Shown piece by piece: positions 43,994 through 53,756 of a stretch of DNA of 64,000 bases. The translations under genes and the position numbers were made by a program. The number at the start of each line of letters is the position of its first letter. Within the stretch, counting starts at the first letter, position 1. The stretch comes from Maribrevibacterium harenarium (GTDB lineage Bacteria; Pseudomonadota; Gammaproteobacteria; Pseudomonadales; Marinomonadaceae), in assembly GCF_006385675.1 (NCBI RefSeq), contig NZ_VFRR01000001.1, forward strand, positions 124,001 through 188,000, read 5' to 3'. A model generated the notes under the pieces. The model worked only from the letters and a program-made list of their open reading frames with translations, had not been told where the DNA came from and did not search any database.

Positions 43994-45793
43994 ATGAGAA
44001 GCGTTGCTAGGCTAACACCAATAGCCCTTGCTTTGACCTTGGCAGCATGTAGTACAACTCAGCAAAACCAAGATGTGGGAGCAATCGAGTCAGATGCCGC
44101 GCCAGTTGCCGAAACGGTGGCTGCTCCAGTTACTCCCACGCCTGCTGTCGATCCCGAGCCAGTGGCGTCAGTTCAGACAGATAACTCCGCGGAGATTGCT
44201 TCGTTAAAGGCGCGTATCAAGGAACTAGAGCAAGATGTCTCCGCTAATCAAGCGACTATCGCTGAATTAAACCGTCAACTCAATGAACGGGAAGCACGTA
44301 TCGCTGAGTTAGAACAAGCGCCGGAAATGGCCCCCACCCAACTGTCGGAATTAGAGCAAGTTAAGGCTCAGCGGGATCAGCTTGAAGACGATTTTTTACG
44401 TCTACAAACGGAAAATACTCAGCTCAACCAACGCATCGAACAACTCAACCAACAGCTCCTTGCTAGCCAACAGCAGCAAGCAAATTTAGCGCTTGCCCAA
44501 ACAGAGCCTACGCCACCTACAAAACCTAAAGTCGAGTCAACGCCAACCGTCGTTCCATCGGAGCCCATGGTAAGCGAAGCCGACTTTATGCAGCTTAATA
44601 AAGATTATCGTACCCTCGATAGTAAGCATTACGCCCTTAGCCAAGAGTATCGTGACTTGCAACTGGAACATGCGCAATTACGTTCCGACTATAACCGCCT
44701 CAAGCAAAGCAACAGTTCATTAACGGCTCAGCTGGCGGATATTAAAGCGGAAAACCTACGTCTTGGTGGTGCACTGTCTGACGCACGGGCGCAGCATCAA
44801 GTGCTGTGGGATAAGATTCGAGTGCAGCGGGATGTGATTGATGATCTGGAAGCACGTAATGCGGAACTAGGTAAAGAGAAAATGGTGCTTGTAAGTGCAC
44901 CAGCTACCTCTGAGACGACTACCGAAGTGCAGGATAACAACGCGGAACTGGAAGCCAAAATTGATCGTTTACGTTCTGAGCTTACAGCACAAAATAAGCT
45001 ACTAGCAGATTACCAAGACCAGATTGTGCGCTTAGAAGCGGAGTTGGATGCGGGAACTCATTATGAGCGTCAGTTACAGGCATCAGAGCGCCAGTATCAA
45101 CAGTTGGAGAACAAGCACAAAGCGCTCACGGTGCAAATTGCCATGTTGGAATCCGAGCTAGCCGCTGAGAAAGAGAAGGTTACAGAGCTAGAGCAAGCCC
45201 TGCAAACGAGTCGCCAACAGCAACAAGCGCTGCGAGCTGAGCTTGATCAAATTAAGCAGAAAAGTGCGGCAGACGCGGATTTGCGTACGTCACTAGAAGC
45301 CCAAGTTAACAACCTGATTCCCTTTGAAGGGGCAGTCCTTTCCCTCAATCAGCAGCTCACTACCCAATTGGCCAATGTACGTTGGCAGTTGCCAACCAGT
45401 GCAAATATCAATGATGTGTTCGAGGTGTTGGTCACTGCCGATGTGCAAAATAGTGTACCGGGGCAGCGTTTCTACGCGGAGTTGATTAGTGATAGCGCGT
45501 TGACCTTAATGAGTGCCGCTGAAGCCGATGCTCAAGTTGATAACGGTCGTGTCACCTTCCGTTGGCGTGTCAGTGGATTGAATGAACAACCAGAAGCGCA
45601 GCTTCATCTGATCGTTCACCAAGGTATGAATTACTCGGATACCCGCTTTAACCGAATGGTTTACCGTGATGATGTGGCTGTATCCCTTACCGATCAAGAT
45701 TGGTTTGGTAAATATTGGCCTTGGGGTGCAGCCGTGTTAGCTGGCTTAGCGGGCGGTTTCCTGTTCGGACGTTTAAATAAGCGCAACAGTTAG
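43994..45793 (+). CDS. Coiled-coil lipoprotein with a C-terminal membrane segment
   Basis: 599 residues, not recognised as a named family. The N-terminus MRSVARLTPIALALTLAACSTT is a lipoprotein signal with lipobox LAAC (Cys19). A Pro/Val/Thr-rich linker follows, then long heptad-type Gln/Glu/Leu-rich helices from about residue 60 to 440 with a Pro-rich break near 170-190. A compact domain (about 450-570) reads NINDVFEVLVTADVQNSVPGQRFYAEL, and the end WGAAVLAGLAGGFLFGRLNKRNS is a single membrane helix with basic residues after it. A lipid anchor at one end and a helix at the other would suit a periplasm-spanning tether. It is monocistronic. Confidence 0.75.
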   Translation: MRSVARLTPIALALTLAACSTTQQNQDVGAIESDAAPVAETVAAPVTPTPAVDPEPVASVQTDNSAEIASLKARIKELEQDVSANQATIAELNRQLNEREARIAELEQAPEMAPTQLSELEQVKAQRDQLEDDFLRLQTENTQLNQRIEQLNQQLLASQQQQANLALAQTEPTPPTKPKVESTPTVVPSEPMVSEADFMQLNKDYRTLDSKHYALSQEYRDLQLEHAQLRSDYNRLKQSNSSLTAQLADIKAENLRLGGALSDARAQHQVLWDKIRVQRDVIDDLEARNAELGKEKMVLVSAPATSETTTEVQDNNAELEAKIDRLRSELTAQNKLLADYQDQIVRLEAELDAGTHYERQLQASERQYQQLENKHKALTVQIAMLESELAAEKEKVTELEQALQTSRQQQQALRAELDQIKQKSAADADLRTSLEAQVNNLIPFEGAVLSLNQQLTTQLANVRWQLPTSANINDVFEVLVTADVQNSVPGQRFYAELISDSALTLMSAAEADAQVDNGRVTFRWRVSGLNEQPEAQLHLIVHQGMNYSDTRFNRMVYRDDVAVSLTDQDWFGKYWPWGAAVLAGLAGGFLFGRLNKRNS

Positions 45794-45818
45794 TCGTAGC
45801 TAACTAAGCAACCGGTTG

Positions 45819-45844
45819 AAAAAGAGGCATAATGCCTCTTTTTT
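45819..45844 (+). terminator. Rho-independent terminator after the lipoprotein gene
   Basis: A-run, GAGGCA, a three-base loop, TGCCTC and a T-run, 26 bp after the stop codon. Confidence 0.93.
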
Positions 45845-45938
45845 CTTATCTGATTCATTTCGGTATTACTAAAATTCAACACCATACAGCAGAACTTGCA
45901 TTATAGTACCGTAGCTAAAATTTTTTGAGGTAGTCCAA

Positions 45939-48900
45939 GTGGTTAAGTCTGAGTCATACGCTCTAATCGAGCAGCGATTAAACGAAAACATTCTCATACT
46001 CGATGGTGGTATGGGTACCATGATCCAAAGCTATAAGCTAGAGGAGCAGGACTACCGCGGTGAACGTTTTGCGGATTGGCAAAGTGAACTGAAGGGCAAT
46101 AACGATTTATTGTCCTTGACCCAGCCGCAAATTATTCGCGCTATCCACGAGGCGTACTTGGAGGCCGGTGCGGATATTATCGAAACCAATACCTTCAACT
46201 CTAACTTTATCTCCATGGCGGATTACCATATGGAATCCTTAAGCCGGGAGATTAACCTGGAGTCGGCTAAACTCGCCCGTGCCGCCGCCGATGCTTTTAC
46301 CGCCAAGAACCCAGCCAAGCCACGCTTCGTTGCTGGTGCGGTCGGCCCTACGAGCCGTACTTGTACTATCTCTCCAGATGTAAATGACCCCGGTTTCCGC
46401 AATGTTCATTTTGATCAACTGGTTGCCGCTTACACGGAAGCCATTGATGGTCTCGTTGCTGGTGGGGTCGATATCCTCCTCATTGAAACCATCTTCGATA
46501 CCTTGAACGCGAAAGCGGCTATTTACGCCGCGCTAGAGTATTTTGAGAACACCGGCAAGCGTTACCCGATTATGATTTCCGGTACCATCACCGATGCCTC
46601 CGGTCGTACCTTGTCCGGTCAAACCACGGAAGCTTTCTGGAACTCTATCGCTCATGCCAAGCCGATCTCGGTTGGTTTGAACTGTGCTTTAGGGCCAAAA
46701 GATTTGCGCCAATATGTTGAAGAGCTTTCCCGTATCGCCGATGTCCGGGTTTCTGCCCACCCCAATGCGGGTTTACCCAATGCCTTTGGTGAATACGATG
46801 AAACGCCGGAAGAAATGTTGGAAGAGATTCAAGGTTGGGTCGACTCTGGCTTCTTGAACATTATTGGTGGTTGTTGCGGTACTGAACCAAGCCATATCAA
46901 AGCCTTCGCCGACGCCTTCGCCCATAGCACACCGCGGGTGGTGCCTGAGATTCCGAAAGCCTGTCGTCTAAGTGGTCTGGAGCCATTCAACATCGACGAT
47001 ACCACCCTGTTTGTCAACGTGGGCGAACGTACCAACGTTACTGGTTCCGCCATGTTCAAACGCCTTATTAAAGAAGGCGATTTTGATACGGCGCTGGATG
47101 TGGCACGTCAGCAGGTTGAGAATGGTGCTCAGATCATCGACATCAACATGGATGAAGGCATGTTGGACTCGCAAGCGGCCATGGAGCGCTTCTTGAAGTT
47201 GATCGCCTCTGAGCCAGATATTTCCCGCGTGCCAATCATGTTGGACTCTTCTAAATGGGAAATCCTCGAAGCCGGTCTGAAGTGGATTCAAGGTAAAGGG
47301 GTAGTGAACTCGATCTCCCTGAAAGAGGGGGAAGAGAAGTTTATTCAACAGGCCAAATCCCTAATGAAATACGGTGCGGCGGTCATCGTCATGGCGTTTG
47401 ACGAAGTAGGACAAGCCGACACCCGTGAACGCAAGATCGAAATATGCCGTCGTTCCTACGATGTGTTGGTCAATAAAGTAGGCTTCCCGCCAGAAGACAT
47501 CATCTTTGACCCGAATATCTTCGCTATCGCTACGGGCATTGAGGAACACAACCGCTACGCGCTGGACTTTATTGAAGCAACTGGCGATATCAAACGTGAA
47601 CTACCTTACGCAAAAATCTCCGGTGGCGTTTCTAACGTATCCTTCTCTTTCCGGGGCAATAACCCGGTGCGGGAAGCGATCCACGCAGTATTCCTTTACC
47701 ACGCCATCAAAAACGGCATGACCATGGGTATCGTTAACGCGGGCCAGTTAGCGGTTTACGAAGATATCCCAAAACGATTGCGTGACGCGGTAGAAGATGC
47801 GGTCTTGAATCGTACCCCAGAAGCCACCGATAACCTACTGGCTATCGCCGGTGAGTTTGCTGGCACGGGTGAACAGGCAGAAAAAGAAACCCAAGAATGG
47901 CGTTCTCTGCCAGTAAACGAGCGTCTTACCCATGCTTTGGTGAAGGGTATTACGGAATTTATCGACGAAGATACGGAAGAAGCGCGCCAGCAAGCTTCCC
48001 GTCCACTTGAAGTAATCGAAGGCCCATTAATGGATGGTATGGGCGTGGTGGGTGATTTGTTTGGCTCCGGCAAAATGTTCTTACCTCAGGTAGTGAAGTC
48101 CGCCCGGGTGATGAAGAAAGCGGTTGCTTACTTAATGCCTTATATCGAAGAAGAGAAAGCCGCGAACCAGAGCACCGAGAGCTCTAGCGCCGGTAAGGTC
48201 ATTATGGCCACGGTAAAAGGCGATGTGCACGACATTGGTAAGAATATCGTTGGTGTGGTGTTGCAATGTAACAACTTTGAAGTCATCGACCTAGGTGTGA
48301 TGGTGCCGTCGGAAAAAATCCTGCGTACCGCTAAAGAAGAAAACGCCGACATTATCGGTCTTTCCGGTTTGATCACCCCATCCCTCGATGAAATGGTACA
48401 CGTTGCCAAAGAAATGGAGCGCCAAGGCTTTGATATCCCAGTCATGATTGGTGGCGCGACCACGTCGAAAGCACACACGGCGGTTAAAATCGAGCAGAAC
48501 TACAAGCGCAACCAAGTGGTGCATGTGACTAATGCCTCCCGCAGTGTCGGTGTTGCCAGTGCCTTGTTGTCGAAAGATGCGGCGAAACGCCAAGCCTTTA
48601 TTGACGAGATCAAAGCAGATTACGAGAAAACCCGGATTCGCTACAAAGACAGAGCCAGCGCCGGACGTCGTGTTTCCCTAGATAAAGCACGGGAAAACAA
48701 AACTCCGGTGAGCTTTGATCAGATCGTCACACCGAAACAGTTGGGTATCACCGTATTTAACGAGCAAGACATCGACTTCAATGTTGTAAAAAACTACATC
48801 GACTGGACGCCATTCTTCCAAACTTGGGAATTGGCTGGTGCCTTCCCGCGCATTTTGACCGATGAAGTTGTTGGTGAAGAAGCAACTCGTTTGTTTGAAG

Positions 48901-49670
48901 ATGCCAAAGCCATGTTAGATACGGTTATCCAAGAAAGCTGGTTGGATGCCAAAGCGGTAGTGGGTCTGTTCCCTGCGGCTCAAGTGGATCATGATGATGT
49001 AGTTATCTATGCGGATGAAAGCCGCGAGCAAGAGCTTACGCGCTTGTCTTTCTTGCGCAATCAGAACGAACTAACTGCAGCAGGTAAATACAACCAATGT
49101 TTGGCTGACTTTGTGGCGCCCCTAGACAGCGGTAAGAAAGATTACATGGGAGCCTTCGCCTGTGCCGCTGGGTTTGGTATTGACTCGATCGTTGCCCGTT
49201 ATGAAGCGGATCACGACGATTACAACTCGATTATGATCAAAGCCGTCGCAGACCGTTTAGCAGAAGCCACAGCGGAGTATCTCCATGAGAAAGTTCGTAA
49301 AGAGCTATGGGGCTATGCACCGGAAGAAAATCTGACCAACGAAGAGCTAATCAAAGAGCGTTATCAAGGTATTCGTCCGGCTCCTGGCTACCCAGCGTGT
49401 CCAGATCACACCGAGAAGGACAAACTATGGTCTTTGCTCGATGTAGAAAACCGCATCGGTATGCAACTAACGGAAAGTTACGCCATGCTGCCGACGGCTG
49501 CAGTCAGTGGCTGGTATTTTGCTAACCCAGAGTCTACTTACTTTGGAGTCGGTAAAATTGGCCCAGATCAGGTGGACAGTTATGCCGCCCGTAAAGGCAT
49601 GTCGAAGGACGACGCCGAACGTTGGTTGGCACCGAATCTAGGGTACGATCCAGAGGATGACCGCGTATAG
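45939..49670 (+). CDS. metH: Cobalamin-dependent methionine synthase
   Basis: 1243 residues with all four modules: homocysteine domain ([12 protein letters not shown] at the start, zinc cysteines in GGCCGT at 312-313), methyltetrahydrofolate domain (about 350-640), cobalamin domain with GDVHDIGKN and the cobalt-ligating His764, and the C-terminal reactivation domain ([27 protein letters not shown]). It makes methionine from homocysteine. The start is a GTG at 45939 with GAGG upstream. No cobalamin riboswitch fits in the 94 bp after the preceding terminator. The end overlaps the SRPBCC gene by 14 bases. Confidence 0.98.
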   Translation: MVKSESYALIEQRLNENILILDGGMGTMIQSYKLEEQDYRGERFADWQSELKGNNDLLSLTQPQIIRAIHEAYLEAGADIIETNTFNSNFISMADYHMESLSREINLESAKLARAAADAFTAKNPAKPRFVAGAVGPTSRTCTISPDVNDPGFRNVHFDQLVAAYTEAIDGLVAGGVDILLIETIFDTLNAKAAIYAALEYFENTGKRYPIMISGTITDASGRTLSGQTTEAFWNSIAHAKPISVGLNCALGPKDLRQYVEELSRIADVRVSAHPNAGLPNAFGEYDETPEEMLEEIQGWVDSGFLNIIGGCCGTEPSHIKAFADAFAHSTPRVVPEIPKACRLSGLEPFNIDDTTLFVNVGERTNVTGSAMFKRLIKEGDFDTALDVARQQVENGAQIIDINMDEGMLDSQAAMERFLKLIASEPDISRVPIMLDSSKWEILEAGLKWIQGKGVVNSISLKEGEEKFIQQAKSLMKYGAAVIVMAFDEVGQADTRERKIEICRRSYDVLVNKVGFPPEDIIFDPNIFAIATGIEEHNRYALDFIEATGDIKRELPYAKISGGVSNVSFSFRGNNPVREAIHAVFLYHAIKNGMTMGIVNAGQLAVYEDIPKRLRDAVEDAVLNRTPEATDNLLAIAGEFAGTGEQAEKETQEWRSLPVNERLTHALVKGITEFIDEDTEEARQQASRPLEVIEGPLMDGMGVVGDLFGSGKMFLPQVVKSARVMKKAVAYLMPYIEEEKAANQSTESSSAGKVIMATVKGDVHDIGKNIVGVVLQCNNFEVIDLGVMVPSEKILRTAKEENADIIGLSGLITPSLDEMVHVAKEMERQGFDIPVMIGGATTSKAHTAVKIEQNYKRNQVVHVTNASRSVGVASALLSKDAAKRQAFIDEIKADYEKTRIRYKDRASAGRRVSLDKARENKTPVSFDQIVTPKQLGITVFNEQDIDFNVVKNYIDWTPFFQTWELAGAFPRILTDEVVGEEATRLFEDAKAMLDTVIQESWLDAKAVVGLFPAAQVDHDDVVIYADESREQELTRLSFLRNQNELTAAGKYNQCLADFVAPLDSGKKDYMGAFACAAGFGIDSIVARYEADHDDYNSIMIKAVADRLAEATAEYLHEKVRKELWGYAPEENLTNEELIKERYQGIRPAPGYPACPDHTEKDKLWSLLDVENRIGMQLTESYAMLPTAAVSGWYFANPESTYFGVGKIGPDQVDSYAARKGMSKDDAERWLAPNLGYDPEDDRV

Positions 49671-50109
49671 TCCGTTTTGTCTTACCGACGAATTGATTGT
49701 TAATCATCCCCCAGAGAAAGTTTGGGGGATGATTGCTGCACCCCAGCAGAGTCGGTGGAACAAAGCATTGCCTGAATTTAGTACCAGTATGGGGGCGTTA
49801 ACCGGCTCCATCTGGCAGTTGGTATTGCAAACCTTGGCTGGCCCAAAGGCACTAGAACTAGAAGTGTTAGAAAGTCAGCCGCCACTGCATCTGCAACTTG
49901 AGCACCAATTTCGCTACTGGTTGCTATCCCATCGCCTAACGGTGTCGATTCATTGCCTTCCGATTGATCCAAATCGGACGCGGCTGAGTATGTCTTTCGC
50001 AATCGATGGCTATTTCGCTTCCCGCTACTGGCCGCGATTTGCCCATCAATTTCAATTGAGCCTCGATTTGTGGCTAAACAGTATAAAAGAGTATTGGGAG
50101 AACCAATGA
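49657..50109 (+). CDS. SRPBCC-like small protein between metH and cobO
   Basis: 150 residues. The opening [35 protein letters not shown] has the pattern of SRPBCC (START-like) ligand-binding proteins, with the VW(x)2I helix after the first strand. Later strands fit the same fold ([22 protein letters not shown]). The start overlaps metH by 14 bases, and the stop overlaps the cobO start (ATGA), so translation of all three is coupled. The ATG has GAGG directly adjacent, which is unusually tight and favours coupling. A role in cobalamin handling is only an inference from position. Confidence 0.68.
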   Translation: MTAYSPFCLTDELIVNHPPEKVWGMIAAPQQSRWNKALPEFSTSMGALTGSIWQLVLQTLAGPKALELEVLESQPPLHLQLEHQFRYWLLSHRLTVSIHCLPIDPNRTRLSMSFAIDGYFASRYWPRFAHQFQLSLDLWLNSIKEYWENQ

Positions 50110-50714
50110 GTAAGGCGATAAAAGACCCTGAAAAGCACGCAAAACGCATGCAGACCATTAAAGAACACGTAGACCGTCGTATTGCCAAAGCTCAACAAGA
50201 CAAAGGTACTTTTGTATTACTAACAGGGAACGGCAAAGGCAAGTCTTCGTCGGCATTGGGTATGGTGGCTCGTGCTCTAGGCCATGGGATGAAAGTGGGT
50301 GTGGTGCAATTCCTGAAAGGCACTTGGGATACCGGCGAAATCGGTTTCTTTAAAGCACAACCGAATGTCACTTGGCATATCATGGGATCGGGCTTTACTT
50401 GGGAAACACAAAATCGTGCCGCTGACGAAGCTAGTTCGGAGGAAGCCTGGCAACATGCGCAGACCTTACTGCAAGACGAGAGCTACGATTTAGTGGTGCT
50501 CGATGAATTGACCTATCTATTGCACTACGAATACCTAGATGCCGAGAAGGTACTTAGCGCCTTAATGAATCGTCCAGAGAATCAACACCTAGTCGTCACT
50601 GGTCGTGGTGCATCCGATGAGTTGGTTGAACTTGCTGACACGGTTAGTGAGATTAAAGAAATCAAGCACGCCTTTAAGCGCGGTATCAAAGCACAAAAAG
50701 GCCTTGAGTTTTAG
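50106..50714 (+). CDS. cobO: Cob(I)yrinic acid a,c-diamide adenosyltransferase (CobO/BtuR type)
   Basis: 202 residues from the ATG at 50106, which overlaps the SRPBCC stop. It adds the adenosyl group of ATP to reduced corrinoids. The P-loop LLTGNGKGKSSSALGM (P-loop at about 41-48) and the following VGVVQFLKGTWDTGE, LVVLDELTYLLHY and VVTGRGASDELVELAD are CobO/BtuR signatures. The enzyme makes adenosylcobalamin, whereas MetH uses methylcobalamin, so the operon may manage a shared corrinoid pool. No other cobalamin synthesis genes are in the window. Confidence 0.95.
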   Translation: MSKAIKDPEKHAKRMQTIKEHVDRRIAKAQQDKGTFVLLTGNGKGKSSSALGMVARALGHGMKVGVVQFLKGTWDTGEIGFFKAQPNVTWHIMGSGFTWETQNRAADEASSEEAWQHAQTLLQDESYDLVVLDELTYLLHYEYLDAEKVLSALMNRPENQHLVVTGRGASDELVELADTVSEIKEIKHAFKRGIKAQKGLEF

Positions 50715-50718
50715 AACG

Positions 50719-51216
50719 TTAAAATACCGTTCGGGTGACGTCCGTTAAATCAGCAATGGTGCCAGACAGGCGCTGGATTTGACGGGCCATATCCCGTGAT
50801 AAGTTCAAAATCATAATGCCGAAATCAAAGGAGTGCTCATCATGAAAAGCCGCAAAGACATGGCTGTCGATGCGTAACAGCAAGCTGTTTTTTTCGGTAC
50901 GTGCGGTGCCGGCTCGCGGACTCAAAGCAATCATGGTGACATAGCCAAGCGCTTCGCCGGGAACAATGGTGCGAATGAGAGTAGGGCGCTCTGCGTGCCC
51001 CTTATAAAAAGCCACATCACCGTACAATAAGATATAGAAAGAATCCCCTGCTTCACCTTCGTGGAAGATGACTTCTTGAGCGGCAAATTCACATAGTTTC
51101 CCCTCGGACAGCAAAAACTCAATGGCGCTGTTACTTATTGCCCCAAAGATTGAGCCTTGCTTCAATGTTGCTGGCGATAGGTCATATTGTTGTTGTTTTA
51201 TGCTGATGGTTTGCAT
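50719..51216 (-). CDS. Cyclic-nucleotide-binding domain protein without DNA-binding domain
   Basis: 165 residues from the ATG at 51216, chosen because GGAGG lies five bases upstream. It is a single cNMP-binding beta-roll: FAAQEVIFHEGEAGDSFYILLYGDVAFYKG, RTIVPGEALGYVTMIALSPRAGTARTEKNSLLLRID. The family phosphate-binding cassette is only partly kept (PGEALGYVTMIALSPRAGTA), so cAMP binding is uncertain. The C-terminus is a single helix without helix-turn-helix, hence probably a regulatory subunit or sensor rather than a Crp-type factor. The gene ends four bases from cobO on the opposite strand. Confidence 0.82.
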   Translation of the reverse strand: MQTISIKQQQYDLSPATLKQGSIFGAISNSAIEFLLSEGKLCEFAAQEVIFHEGEAGDSFYILLYGDVAFYKGHAERPTLIRTIVPGEALGYVTMIALSPRAGTARTEKNSLLLRIDSHVFAAFHDEHSFDFGIMILNLSRDMARQIQRLSGTIADLTDVTRTVF

Positions 51217-51339
51217 AACGACCTCCACATCAGGGATTACCTCTTTAGCCTATGTGCTTAGGAGAAAATGCGCCATTACTGATCAAGGATATTTGGTAGT
51301 CAAACCGTAACAATACGTATAAGGACGTAAGTGCATGAT

Positions 51340-52173
51340 TTAGCGTAAATCTTGATATTGTTCCGGCTCGCGCCATGTTAAGACTTCTACTTTATCCCCT
51401 TGTTCAATGATCCCTTCATTTAAGGCGACTAAATTAATACCAAAGGTCACGCCTTTTTTCTCCCAACGACGAAACTTCGATAGGGTGCGTAACGGCTCTC
51501 CATTTGGGCTGCGCTCTGCTGTTTGTGGGTTTAGCGTCGTAAAAACACAGCGCACACAGGGTTTTACATTTTCAAACTCAACCGTACCGATGCGAATACG
51601 GTGCCAACTGTCCTCGATAAAAGGCGTATCCGCTGCGACAACAATATTCGGACGAAATTGACGCATATCGGTTTGCTCGAGGGCGGTGCGGTTAAGCTCT
51701 CCGAGGGAAGCCTCATTGGCGAGTAAAAATGGATAACCGTCAGCAAAAGCCACCGGCTGATCCGGTCGCCTAGAGGTGTAACGTGCTGATTTATCGCCAA
51801 AAAACACCAGTTTGACTGGCGTGTTTAGTAATTGACTAAACCATTCATCCGCATGCTGATCCACCCAGCGACCAGCCACGTCATCCCCCCAAATTTGGGT
51901 AGACAGATAGTGATCGCTAAAACTACTGGGTCTAAGTATGAGAGACTCCGGCATTTGTTGATGGGTTAGGGTCAAGACATCGGTAGTACTTGGCAAAGCA
52001 TGCACCAGCGATAGGGCAGGGAATTGCCGGGCGGTGATAAACTTGCCTTCCATGTCGATCAACATGTAGCGCCTATCGTGTAACAAGCCAGAGAAAGAAA
52101 CTTGTGCCTGATGTTGTGGGATGCCCATTACGGATTTAATTGGATAAATATAGAGTTGGGTGACAGCGCTCAT
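51340..52173 (-). CDS. MOSC domain protein (YcbX-like, without ferredoxin domain)
   Basis: 277 residues. An N-terminal MOSC beta-barrel (TQLYIYPIKSVMGIPQHQAQV, LLHDRRYMLID, FITARQFPAL) is joined to a MOSC domain with the conserved cysteine in FENVKPCVRCVFTTLNP and RRWEKKGVTFGINLVAL. MOSC proteins bind the molybdenum cofactor and reduce N-hydroxylated compounds. E. coli YcbX carries an extra 2Fe-2S domain that is missing here, so a separate electron donor is expected. The moaCDE genes 5 kb away make the cofactor. Confidence 0.88.
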   Translation of the reverse strand: MSAVTQLYIYPIKSVMGIPQHQAQVSFSGLLHDRRYMLIDMEGKFITARQFPALSLVHALPSTTDVLTLTHQQMPESLILRPSSFSDHYLSTQIWGDDVAGRWVDQHADEWFSQLLNTPVKLVFFGDKSARYTSRRPDQPVAFADGYPFLLANEASLGELNRTALEQTDMRQFRPNIVVAADTPFIEDSWHRIRIGTVEFENVKPCVRCVFTTLNPQTAERSPNGEPLRTLSKFRRWEKKGVTFGINLVALNEGIIEQGDKVEVLTWREPEQYQDLR

Positions 52174-52264
52174 GGATACCTCTTTGATAGAAAGTTCAGC
52201 CTAACCACAAACCCAAAGATGGGCAACTAGCGCTGCATAAAATTTGCTTCAAGGGAGCCATAAA

Positions 52265-52289
52265 AAAAAGAGGCTCGGGGCCTCTTTTT
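52265..52289 (-). terminator. Rho-independent terminator after speC
   Basis: AAAAAGAGGC, a TCGGG loop, GCCTCTTTTT, 21 bp past the speC stop in the minus-strand direction; symmetrical in both directions. Confidence 0.92.
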
Positions 52290-52310
52290 TCAGCTAGTCT
52301 GGTTTACTGC

Positions 52311-53477
52311 TTAGATGCAGTACTGGGTCAACGGAGGGAAGCCGTTAAACTCAACTGCACTGTAAGTAGTGGTGTAAGCACCAGTAGACAACCAGTACAT
52401 ACGATCACCGATGGCTAGGTTCAATGGCAAACCGTATTTGTAGTGTTCGTACATGATGTCCGCACTGTCACAAGTAGGGCCGGCAATGATGACTTCTTCA
52501 AGCTCACCGGTTTTTTCTACGTGAATCGGGTATTTGATTGACTCATCCAAGGTTTCAATCAAACCAGAGAATTTACCCACGTCGGTGAATACCCAACGAT
52601 TTAGAGCAGTGTGAGATTTACGGGAAATCAGTACCACTTCACTGACTAGGATGCCGGCGTTAGAGATCAATGAACGACCTGGTTCAAGGATAATGCGCGG
52701 CATATCATCACCAAAGTCTTCCTCTAGGAAACGAGTGATTTCTTCAGCGTAAGTGGCTAGATCATTGGTACGGCTGATGTAGTTTGCAGGGAAACCACCA
52801 CCCATATTGATCATCTTCAGGTTAATGCCATCTTCGTTTTTCAAACGCTCGAAAATAACTTTAACGCTGGCAATAGCCGCATCCCAAGCACCGATATCAC
52901 GTTGCTGAGAGCCTACATGGAAAGAAACACCGTAGGGTTCTAGACCAAGCTCTTTGGCAAGAATCAAAAGATCCATGGCCATATCAGGACGGCAACCAAA
53001 TTTACGTGACAAAGGCCAATCTGCAGATACGGTGCCTTCTGTCAGGATACGAACATAAACGCGGGCGCCAGGAGCCGCTTTCGCAATATTGCGTAGATCC
53101 GCTTCGGAATCCGTAGCAAACATGCGTACACCTTTTTCGAAGAAGTAACGCACATCGCGAGCCTTCTTAATGGTGTTACCGTAGCTAACCTGTTCCGGCG
53201 AAATACCACCGATATTCAGTAGTTTGTCTAGCTCATAGCGGGAAGCAACGTCAAAGTTTGAGCCACGGTCACGCAATAGCTTAAGGATTTCTGGCGCCGG
53301 GTTAGCCTTGATAGCGTAGAAGATATCGGCAGTTGGAAAGCCTTTGGTCAACTCAGAGTAGGCTTCATCGACCATCTGAGTATCAATCACAACAAAAGGG
53401 GTTTCTTTAGTGTCTGCAAAAGATTTTAGGCGGTTAAATTGTTCTGCAGTGTAGAAAGAATTTACATCGATAGACAT
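52311..53477 (-). CDS. speC: Ornithine decarboxylase, alanine-racemase fold (type III)
   Basis: 388 residues, the length of the eukaryote-like bacterial ornithine/lysine decarboxylases such as Pseudomonas SpeC. It makes putrescine from ornithine. The PLP lysine is Lys57 in FYAIKANPAP, and HVGSQQRD, MINMGGGFPANY, ILEPGRSLISNAG and the active-site CDSADIMYE are present. The specificity helix reads GRSL-type, so some lysine activity cannot be excluded. It has its own promoter and an unusual leader, listed separately, and a strong terminator. Confidence 0.95.
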   Translation of the reverse strand: MSIDVNSFYTAEQFNRLKSFADTKETPFVVIDTQMVDEAYSELTKGFPTADIFYAIKANPAPEILKLLRDRGSNFDVASRYELDKLLNIGGISPEQVSYGNTIKKARDVRYFFEKGVRMFATDSEADLRNIAKAAPGARVYVRILTEGTVSADWPLSRKFGCRPDMAMDLLILAKELGLEPYGVSFHVGSQQRDIGAWDAAIASVKVIFERLKNEDGINLKMINMGGGFPANYISRTNDLATYAEEITRFLEEDFGDDMPRIILEPGRSLISNAGILVSEVVLISRKSHTALNRWVFTDVGKFSGLIETLDESIKYPIHVEKTGELEEVIIAGPTCDSADIMYEHYKYGLPLNLAIGDRMYWLSTGAYTTTYSAVEFNGFPPLTQYCI

Positions 53478-53495
53478 AGCGCATTGCTCCTATTT

Positions 53496-53525
53496 CTATA
53501 TAAAACATAGTCCGAAAGTGATCAC
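53496..53525 (-). promoter_or_regulatory. Nine-codon reading frame in the speC leader with a strong ribosome binding site
   Basis: On the minus strand GGGAGGT is followed, after six bases, by GTG and eight more codons (MITFGLCFI) and a TAG stop, 18 bp before the speC ATG. The ribosome site is stronger than that of speC itself (AGGAG, nine bases away). It could be a leader peptide that couples speC translation to a signal such as polyamine level. No experimental support is visible. Confidence 0.4.
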
Positions 53526-53641
53526 GCCTTTACCTCCCTCCATCCTACTTATGGCTGTTACTTATCCGGCTCTAGGGCCTTAAGCGACGAGCGCAGCAGT
53601 TGAAGCGGTGCGGAATATGTTCAGCAACGACGCGGATGCGA

Positions 53642-53670
53642 AATGTAGAATCCATCGACTTTATCGTCAA
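53642..53670 (-). promoter_or_regulatory. Candidate sigma-70 promoter of speC
   Basis: Minus-strand TTGACG (plus 53665-53670), 17 bases, TACATT (plus 53642-53647). It lies just below the terminator of the transporter genes and would give an untranslated leader of about 155 bases. It overlaps a 27-codon open frame (53572-53655), which would then not be fully transcribed. Confidence 0.5.
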
Positions 53671-53696
53671 GGACTTTTTGATGAATTATAGATGAA

Positions 53697-53726
53697 AAAA
53701 AGGAGCTGGTGAGGCAGCTCCTTTTT
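53697..53726 (-). terminator. Rho-independent terminator after the YeeE/YedE pair
   Basis: AAAAAGGAGCTG, a six-base loop, CAGCTCCTTTTT; strong in both directions and separates the transporter pair from speC. Confidence 0.93.
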
Positions 53727-53756
53727 AGGTGCAAGTTATAAACAGCTGTTTAAGGT

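Noticed and set aside
45845..45938. Cobalamin riboswitch upstream of metH
   Set aside because: The space after the terminator is too short and no B12-box-like sequence is seen.
53572..53655. 27-codon leader peptide upstream of speC
   Set aside because: Its ATG lies inside the best promoter candidate and has no ribosome site, so it is probably not translated. It is kept only as an alternative in the speC leader finding.
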